64,000 nucleotides of DNA from Fluviicoccus sp. (GTDB lineage: Bacteria > Pseudomonadota > Gammaproteobacteria > Pseudomonadales > Moraxellaceae), in contig NZ_JAUSMX010000006.1 in the NCBI RefSeq assembly GCF_030646115.1, positions 120,456 to 184,455 of the forward strand, written 5' to 3'. Below are positions 43,010 to 53,500 of the stretch, one piece after another. Position numbers and translations under genes: made by a program. Every line of letters begins with the position of its first letter. The first letter of the stretch is position 1. The notes beneath the pieces were generated by a model. That model had not been told where the DNA came from. It made no database searches and saw only the letters and a program-made list of their open reading frames with translations.

Positions 43010-44134
43010 ATGCACCTCTCAATTTCGAACTTCAAGTGCCACTCAGAGATAGAGCTAGATTTTTCCCTGCTCACAATAATCGCGGGCCGTAATGACTGCG
43101 GAAAAAGCACTCTCACACAAGCAATCCTGCTCCATCAAACAGCAATCAACATATCAAGAAAAACCAATTCCCAAGAATTTCTCTTACCAATTAATGGCCC
43201 ATATAATACATACATTGGCAAAGCAGTCAATACTCGCTCAAAAACCATTTCAAACAAGCATCAAGCTACAAAAATTTCGTTAGGTGAAATATCCATTTCT
43301 GCAACATTCGACGACCCTGATGCAGATACATTAAAATGCACACTTGATAAAATAATACCGAATGATGCTTTAAATTTGAATTTATCATACATCTCTGCAG
43401 AAAGACTAGGCCCTAGACTAATCCAAAGCCAAAGAAAAGGTCACCTAATTGACACTGAAGGTGTTGGCCCAATGGGTGAAAACTGCGCAGAATTTCTTCA
43501 AAAGCACCAAAGAAAAAATATTAGCTCCGACATTAAAAGCATAAGTAATGATTCAGTATCACCATGGCTGATCAAACAAGCCGAACACTATATGAGCTTG
43601 ATCTTTGGCGAAATTGCAATCAAAGTCGAAGACAATGGCTTATATGCACCCCCGTCCCTCAGTATAAAATCAGGTGGCTTCGACGCAGATTGGTTACCCC
43701 CAACAAATCATGGCTTTGGAATATCATATGCTCTTCCTGTCATAATAACCCTACTTAACTCATCAGAGAACGATCTAATAATCATAGATAGTCCAGAGGC
43801 GCACTTACACCCAGCAGCTCAAACTGAGATGGCGCGAATTATTACCAAGATAGCACTCTCAGGAAGGCGCGTCATAGTAGAAACTCACAGCGATCATTTT
43901 ATTGATGGCGTACGACTTTCAATAGCTGCCTCAAATGACCCTGCCACTAACGCCACTAAAGCCAAATGCCTATTCTTCCAAAGAGATAGTGATGGAAGTA
44001 TTACGCACACATCCATTATCATTCGACCTGATGGAACACTCTCGCAATGGCCTTCCGGCTTCTTTGATCAGATGACCATTAATCTCCAAAAAATTTCAAA
44101 GATCAAGAAAAATCGCGAGCAAAAATTGCCATGA
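43010..44134 (+). CDS. AAA family ATPase with DUF3696-like C-terminus
   Basis: A 374-residue ABC/SMC-type ATPase. It opens with LSISNFKCHSEIELDFSLLTIIAGRNDCGKST: Walker A is at 26-34. Walker B is in LIIIDSPEAHLHPAAQ (about residue 258), followed by a histidine switch in VETHSDHFIDGVR (about 290). The C-terminal segment IRPDGTLSQWPSGFFDQ is the signature of DUF3696. Such stand-alone ATPases are frequent in defence systems and are often paired with DUF262 or other nucleases. It begins 5 bp after the DUF262 gene and overlaps the next gene by four bases (ATGA). Confidence 0.9.
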   Translation: MHLSISNFKCHSEIELDFSLLTIIAGRNDCGKSTLTQAILLHQTAINISRKTNSQEFLLPINGPYNTYIGKAVNTRSKTISNKHQATKISLGEISISATFDDPDADTLKCTLDKIIPNDALNLNLSYISAERLGPRLIQSQRKGHLIDTEGVGPMGENCAEFLQKHQRKNISSDIKSISNDSVSPWLIKQAEHYMSLIFGEIAIKVEDNGLYAPPSLSIKSGGFDADWLPPTNHGFGISYALPVIITLLNSSENDLIIIDSPEAHLHPAAQTEMARIITKIALSGRRVIVETHSDHFIDGVRLSIAASNDPATNATKAKCLFFQRDSDGSITHTSIIIRPDGTLSQWPSGFFDQMTINLQKISKIKKNREQKLP

Positions 44135-45063
44135 TTGAATTAAATTTTTATGTTGATGAAAAGCCACTCATACTTCTACCTCTAATTAATTCATCCTTTC
44201 CATCATGTATATATGACTGGATACTATCAATCGTTGAACTCCAAGAAGACAGCTTTGAAAACATAAAAATATCCACCAAGCTGTCTTCAGACTGGCTAAC
44301 TCAAAGCACCATAAACAATTATCAAGTTTTCGATTTAATTTACAGTCAGTGGAGTCCAAATGTAATTGAAGAAATTCGACTATTGCAAATAGCCATGGAT
44401 CGATGTGATAATTTTGATCCCATCGAATACATTGACTCACCCGCAATCCAGTATAGCCACGCCTTTGCAGCAGCAGCCATGGAAGTCTCCCCAACAATAA
44501 CCATTTTCCCAATTTTAGCTTTTAACTACATACCAGATCACCACAAAACAACAGCTATTATCAATTCTACACATGATATCCCAAACGCTGTTCGCCAACA
44601 TATAATTCAGCATCGCCTAAATCAAGATGATTTTATGACTTTATCCAAGATAGCATTCCCCAACCTATACCTTCATGAAGGAGTTATTTTTAATAAATTC
44701 AGGAAACCATATGCAGAAGTCCTACCCCACGCCATCACTCACCTTAGCTTTCTCAACGACCATGCTCAACTGTTATTTAAAACCGAGGGTTATTCTGCTG
44801 ACAAAATAAACCAAGTTGCCGCCGCAACTTACAATATTTCTCTCTCACCGGAAAGCCCAAACACACATAGAAACATACAAGCAATGCGTGAAAGGGAGAT
44901 TAGCATCGCAGACTCAATAATATGTTGTGAGTGGCATACAAAATTTACATACGACTGGGGACGTATTCACTTCCACATCGGCGCAAATCTGCCAGAACCG
45001 GTCAAGACAATCACTCAGAACAAAGTAATCATTGGGATATTTGCCGACCATCTCACTGTTTAG
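44131..45063 (+). CDS. Unrecognised third protein of the cassette
   Basis: A 310-residue soluble protein that I cannot place in a family. Its start overlaps the ATPase stop (ATGA), so the two are translationally linked. Notable segments are SPAIQYSHAFAAAAMEVSPTI (about 110), LPHAITHLSFLNDHAQLLF (about 205) and a C-terminal block CCEWHTKFTYDWGRIHFHIG (about 272) rich in histidine and tryptophan, the best candidate for an active or metal site. Codon use and composition match the two preceding genes. Its TAG at 45061-45063 overlaps the TAA of recD on the other strand. Confidence 0.8.
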   Translation: MIELNFYVDEKPLILLPLINSSFPSCIYDWILSIVELQEDSFENIKISTKLSSDWLTQSTINNYQVFDLIYSQWSPNVIEEIRLLQIAMDRCDNFDPIEYIDSPAIQYSHAFAAAAMEVSPTITIFPILAFNYIPDHHKTTAIINSTHDIPNAVRQHIIQHRLNQDDFMTLSKIAFPNLYLHEGVIFNKFRKPYAEVLPHAITHLSFLNDHAQLLFKTEGYSADKINQVAAATYNISLSPESPNTHRNIQAMREREISIADSIICCEWHTKFTYDWGRIHFHIGANLPEPVKTITQNKVIIGIFADHLTV

Positions 45064-46757
45064 GCTCGTTTATTAAATAACCCCACCTTCTCCCCCAACC
45101 CACTCCTCCTCTCCGTCCTCCTCCCCACCGCCAGCCCCAAAATCTCAGGACTGGCCCAAACCCCCACCCTCTCCCTCGCCCTCGTCACCCCGGTGTAAAG
45201 CAACTCCCGCGTCACCACCGCCACCTCATGCCCCGGCAACACCACCGCCACCTCCCCAAACTCCGACCCCTGCGACTTATGCACCGTCATCGCCAACGCC
45301 GTCTCCACATGCGCCAACCGCGCCACCGCAATCACCTTCACCCCCCGCTCCCGATCCGGAAAAAACACACTCAACCCCGCCCCATCCCGCAACACCACCC
45401 CGATATCGCCATTGAACACATTCAACGCATAATCGTTCTGCATCACCATCACCGGCCGCCCGTGAAACCACACCGCCGCAGCCGCCTCCTGCCCCAACGC
45501 CCGCCGCAACAACCCCGACAAACGCTGATTCAACCCCGCCACCCCCGTCGCCCCCTCCCGCAACGCACACAACACCCGAAACCGGTCAAAGGCCCGCAAC
45601 ACCGCCTCCGGCGCAGCCCCGGCCTGCAACGCCGCCACATACTCGCCATAACCCCGGAACAACGCCGCCGCCAGCGCATCCGGCCCCGGCAACGGCTCAA
45701 AACGCACATCCTTCAACCCGGCCTGGCCCAGCGCCGTTACCCCCCGCACATCGCCCGCGCAAATAGCCGCCGCCAACTGGCCAATGCCACTGTCCGCGCC
45801 AAAGCGCTGGCTCTCACTCAACGCCACCCGCCCGGCTTGCAAGCGCCGCGCGCGGCCCATCTCCTCCAGCACCGCCCCCGCCTCAACCGCCGCCAACTGG
45901 TTGGCATCGCCCAGCAAAATCAGCCGCGTCTTGCGCGGATCAATCGCCGCCAGCAACTGCGAGGCCAGCCGCAGGTCAATCATCGAGGCCTCGTCCACAA
46001 TCACCAGGTCAAAGGGCAAGGGATTGCGGGCGTGATACTGCGCCGGGCGGTCGTACTGGATGCCCAGCAGCCGGTGCAGGGTGCTGGCCGATTGCGGCAA
46101 CGCCTCGCGCATGGCGGGGCTCACGTCGCTGGCTTTCTCCAGCGCGCCGCGCAGGGCTTCGCTCATGCGCGCGGCGGCCTTGCCGGTGGGGGCCGCCAGC
46201 GCCACGTGCAGGCCGGGGTTCTGTTCCAGCAGCGCCAGCAAAATGCGCACCAGCGTGAAGGTCTTGCCGGTACCGGGGCCGCCGGTAATCAGGCTGAAGC
46301 GGCGCTGCGTGGCGCGCAACACGGCTTCCTGCTGCAAGATGTTCAGCCCGGCCAGGCGTTCCGGCGGCACCGGCACGGGTTGCTCCACCGGCGCGTCCAG
46401 CGCGCACAGCGCCTGCGCCAGCTGCGTTTCCGCCTGCCAGTGCCGGTACAGGTACAAACGGTTCGGTTCCGCCACCAGCGGCGCCACGGTGTCGGCGGCC
46501 TGTTCCGAGGCCACCAGCACCGGCGAATCCAGCCTGCGCCACAACGGTTCGCCGGTTTCGTGCAGGCAGACATGGCCCTGATCCAGCCCTTCGGCCAGTT
46601 GCCGCACCCAGGTTTCAATCTGCGCGGCGTCGGCGGAGTCCCCGCCCTGTTGCCGGTGCAGGGCGCACAGCAGCGCGGCCAGTCCGGCGCTCCATGCGGG
46701 GCCGGGTGTGTCGTCGTCGGGGCGGCTGGACAGGGCTGGAACAAACGGCAGGGTCAT
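45060..46757 (-). CDS. recD: Exodeoxyribonuclease V subunit alpha (RecD)
   Basis: A 565-residue superfamily-1B helicase, the fast 5'-3' motor of RecBCD. Visible motifs are Walker A ITGGPGTGKTFT at about 156-167, Walker B VIDEASMIDLRL, and the C-terminal ALAMTVHKSQGSEF and TGVTRARERV blocks. It overlaps recB by four bases. Its stop (45060-45062) overlaps the cassette stop on the opposite strand, so no terminator can sit between them. The C-terminal residues (RRTERRSGLGEKVGLFNKRA) extend to that junction. Confidence 0.95.
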   Translation of the reverse strand: MTLPFVPALSSRPDDDTPGPAWSAGLAALLCALHRQQGGDSADAAQIETWVRQLAEGLDQGHVCLHETGEPLWRRLDSPVLVASEQAADTVAPLVAEPNRLYLYRHWQAETQLAQALCALDAPVEQPVPVPPERLAGLNILQQEAVLRATQRRFSLITGGPGTGKTFTLVRILLALLEQNPGLHVALAAPTGKAAARMSEALRGALEKASDVSPAMREALPQSASTLHRLLGIQYDRPAQYHARNPLPFDLVIVDEASMIDLRLASQLLAAIDPRKTRLILLGDANQLAAVEAGAVLEEMGRARRLQAGRVALSESQRFGADSGIGQLAAAICAGDVRGVTALGQAGLKDVRFEPLPGPDALAAALFRGYGEYVAALQAGAAPEAVLRAFDRFRVLCALREGATGVAGLNQRLSGLLRRALGQEAAAAVWFHGRPVMVMQNDYALNVFNGDIGVVLRDGAGLSVFFPDRERGVKVIAVARLAHVETALAMTVHKSQGSEFGEVAVVLPGHEVAVVTRELLYTGVTRARERVGVWASPEILGLAVGRRTERRSGLGEKVGLFNKRA

Positions 46758-49700
46758 GACAGCGCCTCCTCGGCGGCAAATACGGCGCTCAGGGCGTCCA
46801 GCAGCGGCACGGGCGGATGCCAGGCGTGGACGCCGCTGTTGCCGCGTTCCGGGTGCATGCCGCGAATGAACAGGTAATACACGCCGCCCAAATGCCTGGC
46901 CGGGTCATAGTCGCGCAGGCGGCTTTGCAGCCAGCGGTGCAACGCCACCGCGTAAATGGCGGCCTGCAGGTGATAGCCGCCGTGCACCATCGCCTCCGCC
47001 AGCCCCTCGGGGCCGAAGGCGGCGTAGTCGTGGCCCAGGCGGTTGCTCTTGTAGTCGGCCACATACCAGCGGCCTTCATGGCGAAACACCAGGTCGATGG
47101 AACCTTTGAGGAAACCGCGAATGCTCTGGTCGCCCAGTTCCGGCACCGCCAGCCCGGCGTCGCGCAGCACCTGCACCAGTGCGCGGGTGCGCAACGCGGG
47201 CAGCGGCAGGTGGAAGTCCAGTTCGCGCAGGGTGTGCGCCGTGGGCAGGGCATTCAGGCGCAGGCCGGGGGCCAGTTCGGTGGCCAGCACTTCGTCCAGC
47301 CAGGCGGCCACGTCGGCCACCAGCGCGGGCTGGTCGGCGTCGTCACGCGCCTGCACGCCGTAGCGTTGCAGCTGCGCGGCCACCACCGGCCGTCCGTGCT
47401 TGCTCTGCGCGGCGGCGGGTTGGGGGAAGTCCAGGTCCTCGAACATGCCGTGCAGGCAGTTGCCGATCAGGCTGGCGGGCACGCGCAGCGGGTGCGGAAA
47501 GCGGAAGCGCAGCGGCAGCCGTTCCGGGGCGGCGGGTTCGTCCACCACCGGGGCCACGGCCTGCCGGTCGTGATCGGCGGCGGTCAGTTCGGTAGCCACG
47601 GCGGGCGGCTGGTCGGGCTGCGCCGGGGCGGTGGGCTGGCTGTCGTTGTTCAGGCTGCTGAAGCTGGTGACGCGCCATGCGCCGGGAACGGCGGGGGCAG
47701 CGCGTTCCTTCAACACCGGCAGGTCGTCGGTTTTGGCGGGCAGGCGTTGCACTGCATCCAGCCCCACCGCCTGCACCGCCACCAGTGCGGGATGCGCCGC
47801 CTGCAAGGCGTGCAGCGAGCCTTCACTCTGCGGCAGCCAGTGGCCCAGACAGGAGTCATTCACTGAATTTTGGGCCGTATCCAGCGGAAACCACGCCACA
47901 TAGCAGCGTTGCGCGGCGCGGGTCAGCGCCACATAGCCCACACGCAGGTCTTCGCTCAGCACTTCGTCCCACACCCGCGCTTTGGCGTCGTCGTCCAGCG
48001 TGTCGCGCAGGTCGAACACGGCTTCGCCCTCGGCAGTGTGGTAGAACGGCGTGCCCTTGTCCGGGTCCTGCGGCGTCCACAGCATCGGCGCGAAGACGAT
48101 GGGATATTCCAGCCCCTTCGAGGCATGGATGGTGAGTATCTTCACCAGGTTCTCGTCGCTTTCCAGCCTCAGCTCGGCATTGGCGCTGTCCTGCGGCTGG
48201 CGGCGTTGTTGCGCCAGCCATTCGCACAGGTGGTGCAGGCCGTCGCGCTGGCGGTATTCCTCGTGCAGCAGTTCGGCCAGATGCAGCAGGTTGGTGAGAA
48301 TGCGTTCGCCGCCGGGCAGCGTCGACACCCGCGCCACCACGGCGTCGCGTTGCAGGAATTCCCGCCACGCCACCATGAACCCGCGCCGCTGCCACAGTTG
48401 CTGGTAGTCCTGAAAGCGTTGCAGCTGCGCGGTCCAGCCGGCGGTGTCGGTCTGCCAGGTGATGAAATCCTGAACCGTCGCCCCGCACAGGCGGCTGGCC
48501 AACGCGGCGCGCACCTTGCCTTCGTGATGCGGCTCGGCCATCGCCGCCAGCAGGTGCGCCATGTCCTCGGCCTCGGCGCTGGCAAACACCTTCTCGTTGG
48601 ACTGCATTGCCGCCTTCACCCCGGCCTTGCCCAGTTCACGCCGCAGCTGGTCGGCCTGATAATGGGCGCGGACGAGGATGGCGATGTCCTTGCCCTGCAC
48701 CGGCTTGCCGCCCAGCAACACCTGCCCTTCCTGCGCGCCGTGCAGCAGCCGCACAATCTCGTTGACGGTGGCGCGAATGGCCCAGCGCACGCCGTCGTCC
48801 TTGTTGTTGCCGCTGTCCGGCCCGGCGGTGAGGAAGCGCAGCGGCTGCTGGTCGGGCTGTTCGCTTTCGCGCGTATCCACCAGTGCGGCGCATGGCTTGG
48901 CGCCCTTGCCCACCGGCGTGTACAGAATTTTCGCCTGCTTGAAGGCATCGCTGCGCAGGGTGAAGAAGGCGTTCAGCGCGCCGATCAGCGGCCCCACGGA
49001 ACGCTGGTTGTCGGCCAGGTCGTGCTTGGCGCTGTCGGGCACATCGTCATAGGCGCGCAGGTAGGTGTACACATCCGCGCCCCGGAAACGGTAGATCGCC
49101 TGCTTCGGGTCGCCCACCAGGAACAGCACGCTCTCCGCCGCGTCCGCCGCCAGATACACCGTGTGCAGGATGCGGTACTGGGCGTCGTCGGTGTCCTGGA
49201 ATTCGTCCACCAGCGCCGCCGGGTAACGTGTGCGCAAGGCAGCGGCCAGCACCGGGCCGCTTTCGGCATCGCCCAGCGCCTCGGCCAGCCCCTTGATCTG
49301 CATGTCGAAATTCTGCGCCTGCTGCTCCTGCAGGCGTTGCGTCAGCGTAATCTGGCAATAGGCGGCCAGTTGCTGGCGGAAGTGTCGGCTCTGGCGCAGG
49401 ATCACCTCGCGGCAGGCTTCCAGCCGTTCCGGCAGGCTTTGCAGTTCGTCGAACAGCGCGTGGTGGGGAAACTGGCCGGCGAATTTCTTCGCGGTTTTAT
49501 CCTGCAACTTGTCGGCGCTGAATTTCTCCAGCAGGCCGATGAAGCTCTTGGTGGCCGTCTGCCCGCCGCCGACAAAACCCGCCAGCCCCGCCGCCGGGTC
49601 GTTGAGGAAACGGCCGAGTTGCGCCAATCCCTTGGCTACTTGTTCCGGCTTGTAGCTCCCCTGATGCAGCATATGGCCGTTGTCGGCAAACAGCGCGCGC

Positions 49701-50542
49701 ACGGCGGCTTCCTCCCGCTGCCACAAGGCTTGCAGCCCGATGAGGAAGGCTTGGCCGTCAGTCAGCGCGGCGTCACTGGCCAGCGGCTCGCCTGCTTCCA
49801 GCCGCGCCTGGCTCTGGTTCAGCACGCCCTGCACGAATTTCTGCAATTCCCCCAAACCAAAGGCTTCGCTGTTGAGGAAATAGCCCACCAGCAGCGCATC
49901 CGCCTGCCGCCATTGCCGACGGCAGAAATCCTGGATGATTTCGCGCAGCAAGGGCGCGGTGTCGGTGATCACTTCCACGTCCAGCGGCGCACCGCTGGCC
50001 AGCGCCTGTTCGCTCAGCACGCCCTGGCAAAAGCCATGGATGGTGGTGATGGTGGCCAGATCGAAATCGCCCAGCGCCTGCTTCAAGCGCTGGATCGCGG
50101 CGGGCCGGTCGGGCAGCCGCGCCAGCAACGGGGTGTAGAACGGGTCGTCGAGGGCATGGCCATCCTCGGCGGCCTGCACCGCGTCCAGCGTCTCCACCAG
50201 CCGCTTGCGGATGCGGTCACGCAGCTCCGCCGCCGCCGCCTTGGTGAAGGTAATGGCGAGGATCTGTTGCGGCAACAACTGCTTTTCCAGCACCAGCCGG
50301 GCAAACAGCGCCGACAGCGTCCAGGTCTTGCCGGTGCCGGCAGAGGCCTGGATGAGCTGGACGCCGGTTAATGGCGCGGCGATTGCCGGGATGCTTTTCC
50401 CCCTCTCCCCTTGTGGGAGAGGGTCGGGGAGAGGGGTGCTGCCGGGGCCCTGCATTGCCGGGTGTTCGGGCGACTGTCCGTACCCCTCTCCCCTGCCCTC
50501 TCCCACAAGGGGAGAGGGAGATTCATTACTGAATTTAGTCAT
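46754..50542 (-). CDS. recB: Exodeoxyribonuclease V subunit beta (RecB), with element-encoded N-terminal insert
   Basis: A 1262-residue helicase-nuclease. Walker A is QASAGTGKTWT at about 64-74, DEFQDTDDAQY lies in the helicase core, and the C-terminal nuclease has the metal and catalytic residues in GSIDLVF (about 1149) and VADYKSNRLG. Normal RecB proteins begin shortly before APLTGVQLIQASAGTGKT. Here about 43 extra residues (SPSPLVGEG, PLPDPLPQGERG and between) precede it, encoded by a 118-bp palindromic element at 50401-50518 that stays in frame. The ATG overlaps the recC stop (ATGA) and there is no other start codon before the conserved region, so the insert should be translated. Confidence 0.95.
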   Translation of the reverse strand: MTKFSNESPSPLVGEGRGEGYGQSPEHPAMQGPGSTPLPDPLPQGERGKSIPAIAAPLTGVQLIQASAGTGKTWTLSALFARLVLEKQLLPQQILAITFTKAAAAELRDRIRKRLVETLDAVQAAEDGHALDDPFYTPLLARLPDRPAAIQRLKQALGDFDLATITTIHGFCQGVLSEQALASGAPLDVEVITDTAPLLREIIQDFCRRQWRQADALLVGYFLNSEAFGLGELQKFVQGVLNQSQARLEAGEPLASDAALTDGQAFLIGLQALWQREEAAVRALFADNGHMLHQGSYKPEQVAKGLAQLGRFLNDPAAGLAGFVGGGQTATKSFIGLLEKFSADKLQDKTAKKFAGQFPHHALFDELQSLPERLEACREVILRQSRHFRQQLAAYCQITLTQRLQEQQAQNFDMQIKGLAEALGDAESGPVLAAALRTRYPAALVDEFQDTDDAQYRILHTVYLAADAAESVLFLVGDPKQAIYRFRGADVYTYLRAYDDVPDSAKHDLADNQRSVGPLIGALNAFFTLRSDAFKQAKILYTPVGKGAKPCAALVDTRESEQPDQQPLRFLTAGPDSGNNKDDGVRWAIRATVNEIVRLLHGAQEGQVLLGGKPVQGKDIAILVRAHYQADQLRRELGKAGVKAAMQSNEKVFASAEAEDMAHLLAAMAEPHHEGKVRAALASRLCGATVQDFITWQTDTAGWTAQLQRFQDYQQLWQRRGFMVAWREFLQRDAVVARVSTLPGGERILTNLLHLAELLHEEYRQRDGLHHLCEWLAQQRRQPQDSANAELRLESDENLVKILTIHASKGLEYPIVFAPMLWTPQDPDKGTPFYHTAEGEAVFDLRDTLDDDAKARVWDEVLSEDLRVGYVALTRAAQRCYVAWFPLDTAQNSVNDSCLGHWLPQSEGSLHALQAAHPALVAVQAVGLDAVQRLPAKTDDLPVLKERAAPAVPGAWRVTSFSSLNNDSQPTAPAQPDQPPAVATELTAADHDRQAVAPVVDEPAAPERLPLRFRFPHPLRVPASLIGNCLHGMFEDLDFPQPAAAQSKHGRPVVAAQLQRYGVQARDDADQPALVADVAAWLDEVLATELAPGLRLNALPTAHTLRELDFHLPLPALRTRALVQVLRDAGLAVPELGDQSIRGFLKGSIDLVFRHEGRWYVADYKSNRLGHDYAAFGPEGLAEAMVHGGYHLQAAIYAVALHRWLQSRLRDYDPARHLGGVYYLFIRGMHPERGNSGVHAWHPPVPLLDALSAVFAAEEALS
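50401..50518. repeat. 118-bp palindromic element inside recB
   Basis: The terminal inverted repeats are 23 bp and perfect: 50401-50423 and 50496-50518. A second copy with the same structure is at 59777-59896. Each terminal repeat is itself nearly palindromic (CCCTCTCCC versus GGGAGAGGG). The internal parts of the two copies differ. The element carries no gene and looks like a MITE-type or REP-type unit of the kind known to encode PLPDPLPQGERG-like peptides when it lands in genes. Confidence 0.88.
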
Positions 50543-53500
50543 GCCTCATCCCCTCCCCACACCGCCCCCAACCCTTCCCACTCCCCTTTCTCCAACTGCC
50601 CCAGCATCGGCCCGAACAGCTTCACCGCCTCCCCCGTCACCGCCTCCGGCAGCCGTTCCTGTTCCTCGGCACTCAGCACCTGCCGCCACAGGCTGTCCGC
50701 CACCACCTCGTCCCAGGCCTGCTCCAGCTTGAACCGGGCCTTGGCTTCGTCCTTCACCGCCGCCTGCACATAGGCCCAGGCCGGGTCCGGCGGCAACAGC
50801 AGCGGCTGGCGCTGGCCGCGGTCATAGGCGTCCACCCAGTCGGCCAGCAGGCTGTCGGCTTGCAGGCGCGGCAACGGCGCAAACAGCACCGGCCCGTCCA
50901 GAAACAGCCAGACGGTGCGCTGCTGCGCCCCCGCCGCCTGCCACAGCAGGTGCGTCAGCCAGGCCTTCACCAGATACTTCGCGGATTGCTTCGACAGCTG
51001 GTAGCCCAGCTGGTACGGCTCGCTCACCGGCGGCAAATCGACATGCAGCTGATAGCCGCCCAGCGTCAGGTCATGGCGCTCCGGCGTCACGTCGCGGCGA
51101 CCGCGTTCCCAGGCCTGTTGCAGGTCCTGCAATTGCTGCTGCGCCTGCTCCCAGTACACCGTCCCCACCGTACCCACCGGCAAGGCGCCGCTGGCGCGCA
51201 GCACCGGCTCGGCCTGATGGCGGGCGTGGAACAAGCGCGAGCGCAGTTGCCATTTGTCGAGGTGGTTCAGTTGCAGCGGCTCCTCGTCGTGCAGGGAGTC
51301 GTCCAGACTTTCCAGCCGCAGTTTCAGGCAGCGGGTGAGGGAGAATTCCGCCGGGTGCTTGAAGAAGCGTTGCAGCAGGTCGAGGCTGAGCTGGCGGGCG
51401 TTGTCGTCCGGCGGCAGCGTGGCGTTGACGAACACCGGCAGGCGGTTTTCCGGTTTCAGCACCGACTGCGCGGCGGGCAGCCAGTCGCGGGCATGCGAGA
51501 ACATCTTGCCGGCATCGGGGTGGAAATAGCTGGGGCTGAAGGCCTGCAGGCGGTGTTCGTAGCAGCAGCGCGCCTTCACCGTGTCCTTGCCGCCGTCCAC
51601 GCGCCGGGCGAGGTAATCCAGCAGTTCGCCGATCAGGATCGACGGTGGGAATTCGGCGGACTGGTTGTTGCTGTGGCCGTTGTAGAACAGCAGCAAATGG
51701 TCGCGGGCGGACATCAGCGCATCGAGGAAGGCGCCCCGGTCGTCGTCGCGGCGCGAGCGGTCGCCGGGACGCGGCCGGTCATCCTGACGCAGCAAATCGA
51801 ATTCGTTGAAGGGGTCGCGGCGCGGAAAACTGGTGTCTTCCAGCCCCAGCAGGCAGACCACGCGGTACGGCAGGTTGCGCAACGCCCCGACGCGGCTGAA
51901 GGTGACCGCGCCGCCGGGCAAGGGTTCCGGCACGTCGCTGTCCAGCCGCGCTTCAATCTCGCGCAGCAGCAGGAACAGCGGCACGGCTTCGCTCACTTCG
52001 GCATTCTCGGCCTGACGGCCCACCGCCTCCATCGTCCGTTCCAGCCCGCGAAGCGCATATTCCCCGGCCAGATGCCCCAGAAACTGTTGCAGGTCGGCGC
52101 GCATCTGTTCCAGCCACTCCGCCACCGTGCGCGGCTGCTGCCAGTAGTCGCGGCGCAGCGCGAGGTCGGTCACCGCCCTCACCAGGGTGCCGATCAGCGC
52201 AAACTGCCCGGCCTCAATGCCGCCCACCGGTTGCAGGCCGCCCACCAGTCCGTCGAATTCCGGCGGCAGGGCAATGGCCAGCAGCAGCCGTTCCAGTCCG
52301 AACAACAGCGTGTGGGTATCATCAAGGTCGCTGCTGTCGCCGCTCTGGCGGGCGCGGTGCAGGCCGTCCAGCCCGCGAAACACCCCGGCCTGTTGCAGCA
52401 GCGCGGCGGCTTTATCAATGGATTCGGTGTCCAGCCCGTAATAGTCGGCCACCGGCGGCAGCGCCAGCCAGTCCAGCAGCGCCGATTGCGCCAGCCGCGT
52501 CTGCGTCAGGTGGTAGAGGCCGTGAAAGGCCTGCCAGACGGTGTTTTCCTCGGCCTTGGGCACGCCGGTGACCTGCCAGGGAATGCGCCGTTCGTTGGGC
52601 ACGGTGCCGAACACCGATTCAATGGCGCCGCTGGCGCTGACCACGTCAGGCAGCATCACCACCACATCCTGCGGTTTCAGGTCGGGGTGGCGGGCAAACA
52701 GGTCCAGCAGGCGGTCGTGAAGCACTTCCAGCTGCCGGGTCAGGCTGTGGCAGCTGTGCACCTGCAGCGAGACATCATCAGCTTCCAGCGGCCATACCGG
52801 CAGCTCCGAGTCGGCATGCTGGTGTTCCAGCGTGTGGATGCTGTGCTGCAGGCGGTTCAGCAGGCTGTTTTCGATAATGGGCGGAAACAGGTCGCGCCAG
52901 ACGTTGTCATGCTCGCCGCCGGACAGCTCCGACAGCAGCCGGAAGTTGTCCCGCGCCTGCTTGCCCCAGGCCACCAGCAGCGGATGTCCGGCGCTGTGGA
53001 ATTCCACTTTTTCGGGCTGCAGCACGCGCATCTTTTCCAGCCAGCGCTCGTCCACCACATCCGCCCAGTACTCGCGGGACGGGTTGAGGTGATACCAGTG
53101 CAGTTCGGCATACGGCGCCAGCGACTGGTAGAAGTGCAGCACCTGCGGCGGCAGGCGCACGGTGGTGAACACGGCCAGACGTTGCGGCAGGCGGGATTGC
53201 AGTTCCGGGCTGGCTTGCAGCGCCTCGAAGTAACGGGGAAACAGCGCGCGGCCCTGGCCGAAGGTGTCGGCGAACAGTTCCAGCCACAACCGCGCCTGCC
53301 AGGCCTGATGCGGCCAGTCACGCGGCAGGCGCTCACCCCGGCCCCAGGTTTCCATCCAGTCCGGGCGATAGCTGATGTAATCGGCGAAGGCGCTGGCAAT
53401 GCGGCCCGCCAGTTGCCAGCGGCCCAGCACCGGCTGCGGCGTGCGTTGCAGGTAGTGGCGCAGCGCGGCGAAATCGGGGTCGTCTTCCGGCAGCGTGGCC

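Noticed and set aside
47870..50371. 833-codon open frame antisense to recB
   Set aside because: It mirrors recB codon structure in a GC-rich gene; the recB frame has full motifs and coupling. Same for frames antisense to recC (50860-53949), recD (45228-46877) and sbcCD (58059-60146).
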